A stretch of 64,000 nt of DNA from Pleurostoma richardsiae (lineage: Eukaryota > Ascomycota > Sordariomycetes > Calosphaeriales > Pleurostomataceae): contig JANBVO010000016.1 in the NCBI GenBank assembly GCA_030052745.1, positions 310,001-374,000 of the forward strand, given 5' to 3'. Positions 22,556 through 33,313 of the stretch are shown piece after piece. The notes under the pieces were generated by a model. The model made no database searches. It was not told the origin of the DNA and saw nothing but the letters and a program-made list of their open reading frames with translations. Positions within the stretch are counted from its first letter, which is position 1. Each line of letters opens with the position of its first letter. The translations under genes and the position numbers were made by a program.

Positions 22556-23876
22556 GGTCTGTGAAAGCCACGTTGTTGGCGTGGGATGGTGAGCAACATT
22601 GAATGGCAGCACGTCGCATGCGCCGCAAGGTGAGACGGTGAAGAAGCGGGACGCGATGCCGGACATGGAGATCTGTGGCTGGCTTCACGTGGCCGAGCCG
22701 AGCCGTCTCCGTCCCCGCATTGCTCCTGCTGCCTGGTGCTGGAGATACGGTGACACGGTCATTCCCTCATGAAAACTCTCGAATGATTCTGAGAAAACTT
22801 CATAGGCGATATTCAAAGGGTATTGTCTGAGTTATCTCAGTAGGTACTTAGTCATAGCACAGCAGCGGGTGGGACGCGATGTATTCGAATTGGCCGTAAT
22901 AAGCCTGCAGTCCAGCCTGGACCAGGTACGTACAGACACACTCAATCTCCCACACCACAAGTGCAAGCTGCGGTGAGTAGAAGCTCACGCGGAGAACGCG
23001 GCGAGGCACGGCAATTTGATATACAGAACTCTCCCACGACAGGCCAATAACACAAGGCGAGCCTGTCATCCCATCTCGCCCTAATGCGCTGTGCCCGTCT
23101 CTTCAGAAGGCAGGGCGGCTCTGGGCTGGCATCTCTATCCCGGAATGGCTAGGAGGGTCGTCCTAATGCGCGGCCGAGTGACAGCTGCAGTGCCTCAGTG
23201 ACATCGCATTGCATCGCGCCGGGGATTGGTTCACGAGTGCATCTCCAAGTCGTGCAGGAAAAAGCTTAGATGGCTGACAGTCCCCGTACGGGGTCGCCAA
23301 TGGGTCGATTCCCCATCGCCCGTGGTGTGTTTCCTCCCAGTCCAGGGGCACCATCGTAAGTTGCCGAGCCCTTTGCCGCCGCACGCTTCGTCTCATCGCC
23401 GCCCTGCGGCCAATGAGACCCGCCGGCGACCCCTGTGATGTGCCTGGGCGTCCAAGCTCGAAGGGCTTGGCCTGCTCCCTCCCCGTGGTCCATGGAACGA
23501 TGCAGCTCGATGCCGCACCAGATCCGAAGAGCCGGGAGGATACGATGCCGCGAGCCGGCCGCCGGTGTTCTGACGTTCTGACAGCGAGTCTATTGGTGGT
23601 GGGGATGAAGGGCCATGCGTTATTGCTTCTCTCATATAGTAGCCGCCGGGACGAGATTCGCTGCTTGCGTAGCATAAGCTGGGCTTACTCTGTCTTCTCG
23701 CGATATCTACCTACGTTCGTTTTCCTTTCTTGAGTGTCATTGCTGGTCAATCTGCTCGTCTTCTCCAACCAACCCATCCGTGATCCTCGCGCCGGCCGCA
23801 AAAGACAAGCCCAGGAGGTCGATAGACAAGAGCCCCCGCCGCGTCTCCGCTTGATTCCACCTCACCGACTGCGACC
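22556..23876. other. Intergenic region, 1.3 kb
   Basis: Divergent promoter space of the regulator and the membrane microprotein genes. A 170-codon minus-strand frame at 23163-23675 is Ser/Arg/Pro-rich and lacks features. I see no supported gene. Confidence 0.5.
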
Positions 23877-24137
23877 ATGGGTGCGAACCTGTCATCGACC
23901 GAGGTGGTCGACACCTCCAAGGACGTCACCAGCCCGACCGACCTTTTCGCCGCGTACGTGCTGGTGACCGTCTGGGGATGCGTGCTGTACGTGTGCGCTA
24001 TGATCTTCACCACCTGCGCACTCATCGACCGGTGGATGGGCCCGAACCTCGATAAACCGGTCAATTTATTCTCGGTGATAGCGGCATTCCTCCTGTCATC
24101 AGCATGGCCTGCCGTCCTCGTGTTGCTCAGTATGTGA
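23877..24137 (+). CDS. Small two-helix membrane protein, possibly N-myristoylated
   Basis: A single frame of 86 residues. It begins MGANLSS, which fits the MGxxxS/T myristoylation pattern (G2, S6). A short polar region follows, then hydrophobic helix 1 (about 24-47, LFAAYVLVTVWGCVLYVCAM), a loop with DRWMGPNLDKP, and helix 2 (about 62-85) reaching the C-terminus. The compact layout and the balanced loop argue for a real protein rather than a chance frame. I recognise no family. The role and location (an intracellular membrane if acylated) are inference. Confidence 0.6.
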   Translation: MGANLSSTEVVDTSKDVTSPTDLFAAYVLVTVWGCVLYVCAMIFTTCALIDRWMGPNLDKPVNLFSVIAAFLLSSAWPAVLVLLSM

Positions 24138-24739
24138 GAGAGACCGGCACGGATCTACCCAGGGGCGCACATTCGGGGTGAACCGAGGAACGGGGCCGGG
24201 GGCAACGGCGATCGCGACAACCGATGATCATCGGTCCCGAACATCGGACACCGAGTGGGACATTCTTGGATGTACGACATCGCGCTTCACACCAGAAAGA
24301 CATACATCTTTGCGAGGCGTACAATGGCCCGACTTTGGCTGGAGGATGAGCTGCTGGATCATTGAGACGGTTCCGAAGCACTCGATATGTGCTTTGACGT
24401 ACCGCGGGAAGGGAATTGAGCACTGGAGGGATTCGTCTGGTGGAGCGGAGGTTGGGCCGTCAATTGAGCGTTAAGTCGTCAAGATACCTAAGCAACTTGT
24501 AATTTGAAGCGCGCATCAATACATTTTCAATGATACCCACACAGAGAACTCCACTCACTATCTCATCTCATCTTGAATATGAGCCCCGATGCGTGTCGAT
24601 GTCTCTTATCGACTGGGATCGAGGAGCCTGCTTGGTCTGTGCTCTAGCATGGTCAATCACTAACTACCCTAGACTACCGCCAATGCTGGTCCCATCACAA
24701 CGATTCGAGTGACCGCGTCTGCACCAAAATCCCAAGAGG
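24138..24739. other. Intergenic region, 0.6 kb
   Basis: 3' flank of the microprotein gene and promoter of the MutY gene. I see no gene. Confidence 0.5.
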
Positions 24740-25379
24740 ATGGCAGGCGCAACACGAATCCGACGGCAGACGTCGCTGACCGCAGCCCAAAGGATCCAGG
24801 AGCAACTTAGGGAAGACTCTCCAGAAAGAGTACAGATAACGCAAGCGCGTGCTGCCGCCGTCAAAGTCTCGTCAAGGCCCAAGAGAGCGCCTCCCGGGAG
24901 GCCAAGCCGCGACGCGTCCACCACAAGAGTCGCGTCGCCGTCGCCCAACGCGAATGAGGATGAATACCGCGTCCACGAGGATGCTGATAGCGACGATGGT
25001 GCCCGCGCACCTAAGCGGCGCAAAATAGCCGTAACCGCCAAAGGCCCCAGGCCTAAAGCCCCGACCAAATGGGATCAGCTCTTCGGCCCGCAGCCGGAGC
25101 TAGATGCCGGCACGGGCGTCTCCCCATGGCAGCCGTGCGACCCTCACTCCCGGGTCCACCCCCTCTCCTACCACCGCCCGCTCCTCCTCGCCGGCCCCCG
25201 CGGCCGCGCCGCCCGCGCCGCGCTCCTCAGCTGGTTCGACGGCGTCAGCACCCTCCGCGGCATGCCCTGGCGCAAGCCCTGGATCGACCCGTCCACCTAC
25301 TCCCTGTCCTCCTCCCCCTCCCCGCCCTACCCCCCTGACCTGCGCGCCGCCCTTGAGCGCCGCGCCTACGAGGTCTGGG

Positions 25380-25410
<31 letters not shown>

Positions 25411-26929
25411 CGCCGTCGCCGCCGGCTACTGGGACCGCTGGGTGCGCCGCTGGCCCACCGTGCACGACCTGGCCGCCGCGCACCCCGACGACGTGCTCGC
25501 CGCGTGGCGCGGGCTGGGCTACTACGGGCGCGCGCGGCGGCTGCACGAGGCGGCGAGGAAGGTCGTCGCGGACCCGGGCATGCGCGGGCTGCTCCCCGCG
25601 GAGGCGGCGACGCTGGAGGCCGAGGTGCCGGGCGTGGGGAGGTACACGGCCGGGGCGATCTCGGCGATCGTGTTCGGGAGGGCGGCGCCCATGGTGGATG
25701 GGAATGTGCTGAGGGTGCTGAGTCGGCAGATGGGCGTGCTGGGGGACGTGAAGACGGATAGGGCGGTGATTGGCATGCTCTGGGCGGCGGCCGATGCGCT
25801 GGTCAGGTGCGTCGCTTTAGACACTGGCGATGATGGTGGCGATGATGAGCCTGCTGCGCAAGGCTCCCATGGGGATGACACCATGGTCAGCGACCGCCCC
25901 GGCCGCTGGGGCCAGGCGCTGATGGAGCTGGGCAGCACGATCTGCACACCGAAGCCGGACTGCGCAAGCTGTCCTATTACATCTACGTGTAGGGCATACC
26001 AAGAAGGCTATCAGCTAGCGGTTGCGGGAGGCCGAGTCACGGAGAGCCCTGTGGACATTGAGGACCTCTGCACGTTGTGTGAGCCCTGGGAGATTGCGGA
26101 GGCCGCCGACGAAGCCGTTGACGAGGAAGCCGCTGGCAAGCCCAAGTCTAAATCAACAGTGGCAGAGTCCACGAAGAAGAAGACAATATCTAAACAGCTG
26201 AACCTGTCTGCATTTGCCTTTGGTGCTCAGAAAGGTGATGGTGAAGCGTCAGGCAAAACGACGTCGTCGCCATCGGACGCGACGCTGACGGCTGTGCAAC
26301 TGGAGAGGATCGTGGAGCACGCGAGGAAATTTCCGCTCAAGGTCATTAAAGGACCTGTCCGCGAGGAGGAGACGTTGGTCTGCGCCATACGCCGCGACAG
26401 CGGTGACTACCTGATCCAGCGGCGACCAGAGAAAGGTAACGTTAACCCCCCTCCCCCCGGCGCGGCGCATCTCGCGACCCAGCACTTGCGCGCATGCTAA
26501 CCCAGTCGCGATCCAGGCCTCCTAGCGGGACTGTGGGAATTCCCGAGCTACATACTCAAGGACGAGACGAAGAACGAGGCTCAAGCACGTCGTAAGATGG
26601 CAGTCGGCTTTGTAGGGGACCTTTTTGGTCGTAGGGCCATCAAAGCAGGCAGCCGATCACAGCTGCGGTACTCGGCCGAGCTGGGCAGCGTGCCGTGGCT
26701 CTTTTCGCATCTGAAGCTGACGATGCACGTTCAGCTGTTCAGAGTCGACGACAAGACCGCAGAGAGCCTGGCTCTGGAGGACAGCAGCGGTCGGCCCAGG
26801 CGATGGGCGTCGGCGGATTCTGTGGAGAAGGAAACCATGGGCACCGGCATACGGCTGTGCTGGGCGCTGGTGAAGAAGGTGGCCGCGACAAAAAGCCATC
26901 GCCGCTCCCCATCCCCCTATAATGAGTAG
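24740..26929 (+). CDS. MYH1: Adenine DNA glycosylase (MutY/Myh1)
   Basis: Two exons, 24740-26435 and 26517-26929, give 702 residues, longer than most eukaryotic MYH proteins because of a disordered basic N-terminus with a KRRK nuclear signal (about 95-98). It removes adenine opposite 8-oxoguanine in the nucleus or mitochondria. Visible: MPWRKPW, catalytic Glu at about 216 (WVSEVMLQQTRV), the helix-hairpin-helix EVPGVGRYTAGAISA, catalytic Asp about 320 (MVDGNVLRVLSR), then an Fe-S cluster with Cys at about 402, 408, 411 and 417. The spacing is CX5CX2CX5C; the usual form is CX6CX2CX5C. The C-terminal NUDIX-like part begins ETLVCAIRRDSGDYLIQRRPEKG and continues GLLAGLWEFPS after the intron. An Asp/Ser-rich linker separates the two halves. 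The call is secure. Confidence 0.93.
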
Positions 26930-27423
26930 GAGGGAGAGCTGCCAGCCTTCCTAGGATGATGAGGAGTCTTCCAGACTGTCTGTAACACATGTAACATCTC
27001 GATGGTCTGCCAGATTGATGCGACTGCTGTTGCTCTTAGCAATCCTTCGCCGTCGATTGGAGCAGGCCGGTTCTGCCTAGAGCAGCCGCTCGACCAACCG
27101 TCCAGCTAATGCAACAAGCGCCCGAGCTATGCTGGGCTGTTGGCGCCTCGGCACTGAGGTGGCGCGGGTCGCGGCGGGATGCGAATTTCTTCTCCCCGCC
27201 TATAACCGTCGCTTGCCTCAGGTGAGACCAGATCGGGTCATCTGCCATCTTCGCTGTATCTCACTCTCACCCGTGACACCTGTTCTCATCTTCACTCGCA
27301 TCCTCTATTGTTGCCTTTCCGCTTAGAAAGCCTGGTGTAGATAACTGTGGTTGCATCTGAACGAGCCCCTCACCTTATCTTCGAAACACAACAAACTATA
27401 GATCTCCGACGCGCTTATCTTCC
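26930..27423. other. Intergenic region, 0.5 kb
   Basis: 3' flank of MutY and promoter of the next oxygenase gene, with pyrimidine-rich stretches near 27250-27330. I see no gene. Confidence 0.5.
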
Positions 27424-28769
27424 ATGGCTTCATCAGACCCGGGGATGGACCTGCCGGTCATCGACCTCGACATCTTTCTGCACAATCCCCATGAATCCCA
27501 AGCAGTCCAGGCCGAGTGCCGCCGAGCCGCCGACGCGCTGATCACCTACGGCGCCTTGGTGCTGCACGATTCGCGCGTCTCTGAAGATGACAACTCAACC
27601 TTCCTTGATCTGCTCGAGGACTACTTCGCCCAGTCCGAGGATGACCTGAAGCGGGATGAGCGCCCGGAGCTAAGCTACCAGATTGGCGTCACCCTTGAGA
27701 ACACCGAGAAGCCCAAGTGCGCCGTCGACGAGCCCTGTCTGCAGGTCATCCAGCGGCTCGAGCCGTCGGAGCGGCCGCTCGACATCACCGCCCATGATCC
27801 GGACCCGAAGTGCCGCTTCTTCTGGCGGATGGTCGAGAAGCCACCATATGAGACGCAGTTCCCGGGTTTGAACGCGCCGAACGTCACGCCTCAGGCGTCG
27901 CACATCAAGGAGCGGTGGGAGCCGGTTATGAACCAGTGGGGAGCATCTATGAAGAATGCGTAAGTCGTGACGCTATTACTTTTCGCTACCTAAGATCATA
28001 TGCCGGTTATATTGACTTGCGATTCTTATGACAGTGTCGCCAACCTGGCTGAGATGGCCGCTATAGGTCTGGGTCTTCCCGAGGGCACGTTCAAGGAGGC
28101 AGGACGTTACGGGTAAGTCTTTCAAACTTGAGCTCAAGCGGCCATACATTGATCTAGAACCTGACATATGTCCTAGCCCTCACCTCCTGGCGCCTACGGC
28201 ATCCGATCTCGTCAAGTACGGCAAGAAGGACACCATCCTGGCCGGCTTCCACACCGACCTCAACTTCCTCACCATCCACGGCCGGTCGCGCTACCCGGGC
28301 CTGCACATCTGGGCGCGCAACACCGGCAAGCGCATCGCCGTCAAGATCCCCGCCGGCAACTACCTCCTGGTCCAGGCGGGCAAGCAGCTCGAGCACATCA
28401 CCGGCGGCCTGGTCAAGGCGGGCTACCACGAGGTCGTCGTCAACGAGCAGACCCTCGCGGTCATCGAGCGGCGGAGGGCGCGGTTCCCGGACCGGCCGCT
28501 GGTGCGCATCTCGTCGACCTTCTTCTGGCATCTGTCGTCCGACTACGACCTGGATCCGATCCCGGAGCTGGCGCAACGGGCGGCGGAGGTGAGGGCGGCG
28601 CAGTTCAATCTGGGCAAGGACGAGGGCGAGGAGGTTGAGTATCCGCCCATGAAGGTCGGGCAGCAGGTGCAGAAGTGAGTCTCTCCTCTCCCAACCACGG
28701 CTTGATTATGAGATTACTGACTTGGAGTGCCCGAACAGTGAGCTGAAACACATCGCACTGATGGTATGA
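27424..28769 (+). CDS. 2OG/Fe(II) oxygenase-like protein, IPNS family
   Basis: Four exons, 27424-27959, 28035-28112, 28177-28674 and 28739-28769, give 380 residues. The N-terminal DIOX_N part reads LPVIDLDIFLHNP and ADALITYGALVLHD. Metal ligands are H230 and D232 (GFHTDLNFLTIHG) and H278 (QLEHITGG); R315 (LVRISSTFFWHL) is in the 2OG-binding position. The short last exon (ELKHIALMV) is joined by good splice consensus. Differences from the 8.2 kb oxygenase are large, so the two are not recent duplicates. The long FEWRM-type region between the N-terminal domain and the core (PDPKCRFFWRM) recalls fungal IPNS-like proteins of unknown function. The substrate is unknown. Confidence 0.85.
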
Positions 28770-29239
28770 GCTCTGGCAGCTCTCATGTCGATTGGTGTTT
28801 GCGGGAGGCTCTGTCGGCGTATTTCGGGAAGGGTTACCCATCATGATGGTGACACCCGTCGCAAGACATCTAGGCGGCCCGTCAACACGCGGAGTATGGG
28901 ACATTGTCAAAGTATAGTCAAGATAGCAATGGGCAAACGAGGATACGATTTCATGCTTCAAAGGGACTCGGTGCTGGACGCACCCTCTGGAACTTTCATC
29001 CCCAGCCTTTCGCGTTTACTTAGGTAGATATCTCTGATACGACAAATGTTGTTAACCGTTCTAGACCCGTCTGCACCATTTATTCACCTTATGCACCTGC
29101 CGTATTCGCGCTTAGAGAGAGGGGTTTTCTGAAATGAACGACTTCTTCTAAACGCATCGTATTCGAACTCCAGGGCACCTCAAGAAAGCTTCCCAAGCTA
29201 AAATATAGTTTGTCTGCCGCAGAATGACCACGGCCTTGA
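28770..29239. other. Intergenic region, 0.5 kb
   Basis: Oxygenase 3' flank and ankyrin-gene promoter. I see no gene. Confidence 0.5.
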
Positions 29240-30235
29240 ATGCAAGCAACCAGCCAGTGCACCATGCTGTCATCTTCGTCACCTCACAGCCCTCGCCTGC
29301 CACAGAGTGCTCTGGACGCCGCATGGGACCCCTCCCTCGACACCGATGATACAGACGAGTACTGCTGGACGGAGCTGCAGCTGGCTTCGCGGAATGGAGA
29401 CCTAGAGAAGGTCACCCGTATCCTAGCCAGCGCAGACCCCGATAGCATCGACGCCCTGGTGAATGCCCCTCCCAGCGGCTACTACGGCCAGACCGCCCTC
29501 CAAGCCGCCAGCATGCGCGGCCACGCAGACGTGGTCGCCCTCCTCCTCTCCGCCGGCGCAGACGTCAACGCTCCGGGCGGCAACAACCACCAGCGCACCG
29601 CCCTCCAGTTCGCCTGCGGCGCCGGCGACCTCCCCGTCGTGCACGCCCTGATCGCCGCCGGCGCGCAGGTCAACCCGCCCGCCATCGCGCGGTACCACGG
29701 CCGCACGGCGCTGCAGGCCGCCGCCGAGCGCGGGCACGAGGCCGTCGCGGCGCTGCTGCTCGACCTGGGCGCCGAGGTGAACGCGCCGCCCTCGCCGACC
29801 GCCGGGGTGAGCGCCCTGCAGGCCGCGGCGGCGGGGCGGCACCTCGGCGCGGCGCGCCTGCTGCTGGGCCGGGGCGCGGACATCAACGCGCCGGCGTGCA
29901 AGATGAAGGGGTTCACGGCGCTGCAGGCGGCGTGCGTGCACGGGGACGAGGCGCTGGTGGAGGTGCTGCTGGCCGCGGGCGCCGACGTCAACGCCCCGGG
30001 GAGTGTGTTCAATGGAGGGACGGCGCTGCATGCTGCGGCGCAGAATGGGCATCTCGCGCTTGTGAGGAGGCTGTTGGCGGTGGGGGCGGATGTCAATTCT
30101 GGGGCCGGGCGGTCGGGGCAGACGCCGCTGCAGAGCGCTGCAGCGAGCGGTCATGGAGAGGTTGTAGAGGTGCTGAGGCAGGCTGGGGCAAGGGGTCCTA
30201 CTGGAGGTGGGAAGATATTCTTTCTGTTACGGTAA
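29240..30235 (+). CDS. Ankyrin-repeat protein
   Basis: A single exon of 331 residues, made almost only of about eight ankyrin repeats from residue 45 on. Typical units are GQTALQAASMRGHADVVALL, GRTALQAAAERGHEAVAALL and GGTALHAAAQNGHLALVRRL, each followed by A-G-A-D-V-N. No effector domain is attached; the N-terminal 45 residues are Ser/Asp-rich. Fungal stand-alone ankyrin proteins are usually protein-binding scaffolds, and similar repeats form the sensor of many fungal NLRs. A second ATG (residue 10) could be the real start. The very high GC3 produces long antisense frames, which are artefacts. Confidence 0.88.
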   Translation: MQATSQCTMLSSSSPHSPRLPQSALDAAWDPSLDTDDTDEYCWTELQLASRNGDLEKVTRILASADPDSIDALVNAPPSGYYGQTALQAASMRGHADVVALLLSAGADVNAPGGNNHQRTALQFACGAGDLPVVHALIAAGAQVNPPAIARYHGRTALQAAAERGHEAVAALLLDLGAEVNAPPSPTAGVSALQAAAAGRHLGAARLLLGRGADINAPACKMKGFTALQAACVHGDEALVEVLLAAGADVNAPGSVFNGGTALHAAAQNGHLALVRRLLAVGADVNSGAGRSGQTPLQSAAASGHGEVVEVLRQAGARGPTGGGKIFFLLR

Positions 30236-31456
30236 TGGGGAAGCATCAAGCTGTCCAGTAGCCTTGTCCCTGGTCATGGGTGCTTGGATGTGTTCGTCGC
30301 CGTAGGGCTTATGATGGCCTCTAGGAGTTTCAGCTGGTATGAAAAGCCTCAATCTCAAGATGGGATGCTGGCTATGTGTCTCTCACGAGAAATCAGGTTA
30401 TTCCTGCCACCTGCAGGTGGTCGAAGTCACAATGTCGGAGGCTGTCTACAGAGGCAAGGTGTCACAGTCTTCGCTAGAATGCGCAATTGGCACGTCGGCG
30501 GTGCTATATAAGCCAACAGTGATACAGTTACACTACACTTGTGCTCACGGAGTAGGTTACATGGTTGCTACGGATTTGTCTAGGTAGCTATTGCATCACT
30601 GAGAGCTGCAATCATGCTAGGACCAGTAAATATAGCCGAGCTTGGCCTCTTGATATGGTATGAGAGGAAGACCAACGGCGTAGTAGACGGACCAACTATA
30701 AACGAAGGGTCGTAATCGTGATTGAGCTGCAATGTGAGGTGCTTCCTGCAGATGTACAGCTGCAAAGAGATTCTAGAACATGCTCCCCAGAGTATGGCAT
30801 CATCCAGCGTCTACTTAAGCCAGACGCGGAAGGTATAAAGTCAGCAAAGAGGTAATAAAGACGCCTAAAGACGCCACTCCAACAGCGCATTCGTTGACTG
30901 GGATCCTCAGTAACTCTCGGGAGTTCCTGTGCTGAGAGAGCACTGCCCGGTGGCCAAGTATTGCCTTAGCAGGTCACGAGTATGGTGATACGGAGCTTGG
31001 CACCTGCCGTGTGCGGGCTAATCGGCCTCGTCGCGGCGCTGTGATATTACGGCCAAGACTTCGCAGGCCCTCCCTGCTGGTCGAACCGAACATGCCGTTG
31101 CTTGGCTGCTTGCGGCTTGGACAATTACGGTAACTCTTGGCCCGCGGTGCAGTATATGCCGTTATGCTTATCGCTCGGCAACCAGTCGAATAAGGGAAGC
31201 TGCAGGCTAGATGTTGTGGCCCAGGGGTTGTTCGATTCTTCCGATTCGCCATACCGACTTCGAATTGGGTTGTACTGGCCTAGATGCTGCATGGAACCTG
31301 TAGCTATGAGCTCCTGTAGCTCTCCTGGTACCTAGATATGCCGAAAGCCAAACATGCGGGATAAAAGCCTAACGAGCCTCCAGCTACTCGCGGCGAGTAA
31401 CCATGAGATTGTAGCCATTTCAGCGTTCTGAGATTCCTGGAAAGCTTGCATTCATC
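30236..31456. other. Intergenic region, 1.2 kb
   Basis: Ankyrin-gene 3' flank and aminopeptidase promoter. A GATAAAAG element near 31362 lies about 95 bases before the next start codon. Only short unsupported frames are present. Confidence 0.5.
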
Positions 31457-33114
31457 ATGAGGGCCCCGTTTGCCATCGCTGCCATTCTGTCGGTCTCGGC
31501 AGTCGCTGCGACTGACCCACTGACGGCCGACAAGGTCGAGGCGGATATCAACCAGGTCGAGTACGATAGAGGACTGCCCGGCGAGAGGCGGTGTCAATTT
31601 GCGCGTTCTAATTACCCGTGACAGGTTACAACGAGTTCTGTGGAACCTGAACAAGATCGCCCGCGACAATGGCGGCACCCGGGCCTTCGGCACTCCCGGC
31701 TACAAGGCCTCCGTCGACTTCGTCCTGGAGCGGGTGCAGACGCGGTTCGCGAAGGAGCTGGATACGTACCTCCAGCCCTTCAACTTCACCTTTGAGCAGA
31801 CGCTCGAGATATCAGTGACGGGCCCCGATGGAGAGGACGTTATCGTCGTCAGCCCCCAATACAACACCGCCACGCCGCTGCCCGGGGGCACCACGGCGAG
31901 TCTCATTGACACGCCTGTGAATGATGAGACCGGCTCCATGTGCCTGCCTGAGCAGTGGGAGGGCATTGATGCGACCGGGAAGCTGGCTCTGGTGAAGCGT
32001 GGCATCTGCGCCGTGTCGGACAAGCTGAAGCTGGCCAGGGCACACGGTGCTCTCGGTGTCATTCTGTACAACCAAACTCCAGGTAGGCAATGAGCCCTAT
32101 GTGATGCTCGGGCGCGGTCCGGCTAACGGAGAACAGGCGACAGCATCGTCAAACCGACCCTCAGCGCAGAGAACATCGGACTGCTGATCCCCGTAGGCAT
32201 TATTCCCCTCGAGGTCGGTCTCGCATGGCAGGCCGCCCTCGCAGCCGGAGAAGACGTCGTCGTCAATCTCCTGGTGGACTCCATCGCCGAGGAGCGGGAG
32301 ACATGGAACGTCATTTCTGAGACCAAGGAGGGCGACCCCAACAATGTGATCATGCTTGGCGCGCACCTGGACAGTGTCCAAGAAGGCCCTGGTATCAACG
32401 ACGACGGTAGCGGCACGGCGGCGCTCCTGGAGCTCGCCGGATCGATCAAGAAGTACAAGGGTTTCCCGCATAAGATCCGCTTCGGATGGTGGGCGGCTGA
32501 GGAGGCCGGCCTAGTCGGGTCGTACTACTACACAGAGCACCTGACCGAGGAGGAAGCGGACAAGATCAAGTACTACTTCAACTACGACATGATCGCGTCG
32601 CCCTTCCCTATGTATGAGATCTCGAGCTATGAGAATAGCGGCATCGGCCCGAGTCTCTTGGAGGAGTACATCGTTGCCCAGGGCAAGGAGGTGTCGTACT
32701 CGTGAGTAGGCCCGCTAACGGATCCGATGAGAAGTGCTCTAGACGGTTAATGCTGATGCCTGGTATAGAGAGTTCGACGATCGATCCGACTACGCCGGCT
32801 TCATAGCTCTCGGAATCCCCACTGCGGCGCTCTTCACCGGCGACGGCGAGCCGTGGGATCCCTGCTACCACCAAGCCTGCGATGACATCGACAACATCAA
32901 CTGGGAGGCGTACGTCATCAATACGAAGGCCGCAGGCAGGGCAGCAGTCACGCTTGCCCTCTCTCTGGAGGGTGTCCCGCCGAGGACTACCACGACTCCT
33001 AACAAGCGCAGCCGGGCGGAGATGAGGCGCAGCTTCAAGCGGTGGTCCGCTTTGGCGGAGGAGGCCAGTCATGGCCATATGTGCTCTCACCAGGGCTTGA
33101 AGCCAGTAGTATGA
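31457..33114 (+). CDS. Secreted M28 aminopeptidase (aminopeptidase Y-like)
   Basis: Four exons, 31457-31560, 31625-32082, 32137-32701 and 32769-33114, give 490 residues. The first exon encodes a signal peptide (MRAPFAIAAILSVSAVAA). The mature protein has a PA domain (ATGKLALVKRGICAVSDKL, GVILYN) inserted in an M28 zinc-peptidase fold. Zinc ligands and catalytic residues: H264 and D276 (GAHLDSV, GINDDGSG), E309/E310 (WWAAEEAGLVGS), D338 (NYDMI), H410 (DPCYHQACDDI). It should release N-terminal amino acids from peptides outside the cell or in the vacuole. Length and the CYHQAC-DDIDNIN block fit aminopeptidase Y. The tail beyond residue 450 is basic and unusual. It converges on the Zn2Cys6 gene 199 bp away. 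Confidence 0.92.
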
Positions 33115-33313
33115 TGGTGCTTTGCACGCCAAGGGAAGTGTCGGAGGTGCTCCGATGGCAAGAAAGCGCCCATAGGTCTGGAATAACCCAAAAATCCGCT
33201 TCCATGTTCTGGATGAGTCCTTGCTGCCTCGAGATTTGTGTCGGACTCGATCTCTTCAGAGTAGTAGCGAATGCACCTGATGAGGCAGCCATGCACCTGT
33301 CCACATATCATCC

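Noticed and set aside
23163-23675. 170-codon minus-strand frame
   Set aside because: Arg/Ser/Pro-rich in a GC-rich promoter with competing frames on the other strand.
25100-25947. Long antisense frames over MutY (and similar ones over PCMT and the ankyrin gene)
   Set aside because: Shadows created by extreme GC3 in the real genes; they encode only G/A/R/V low-complexity strings.
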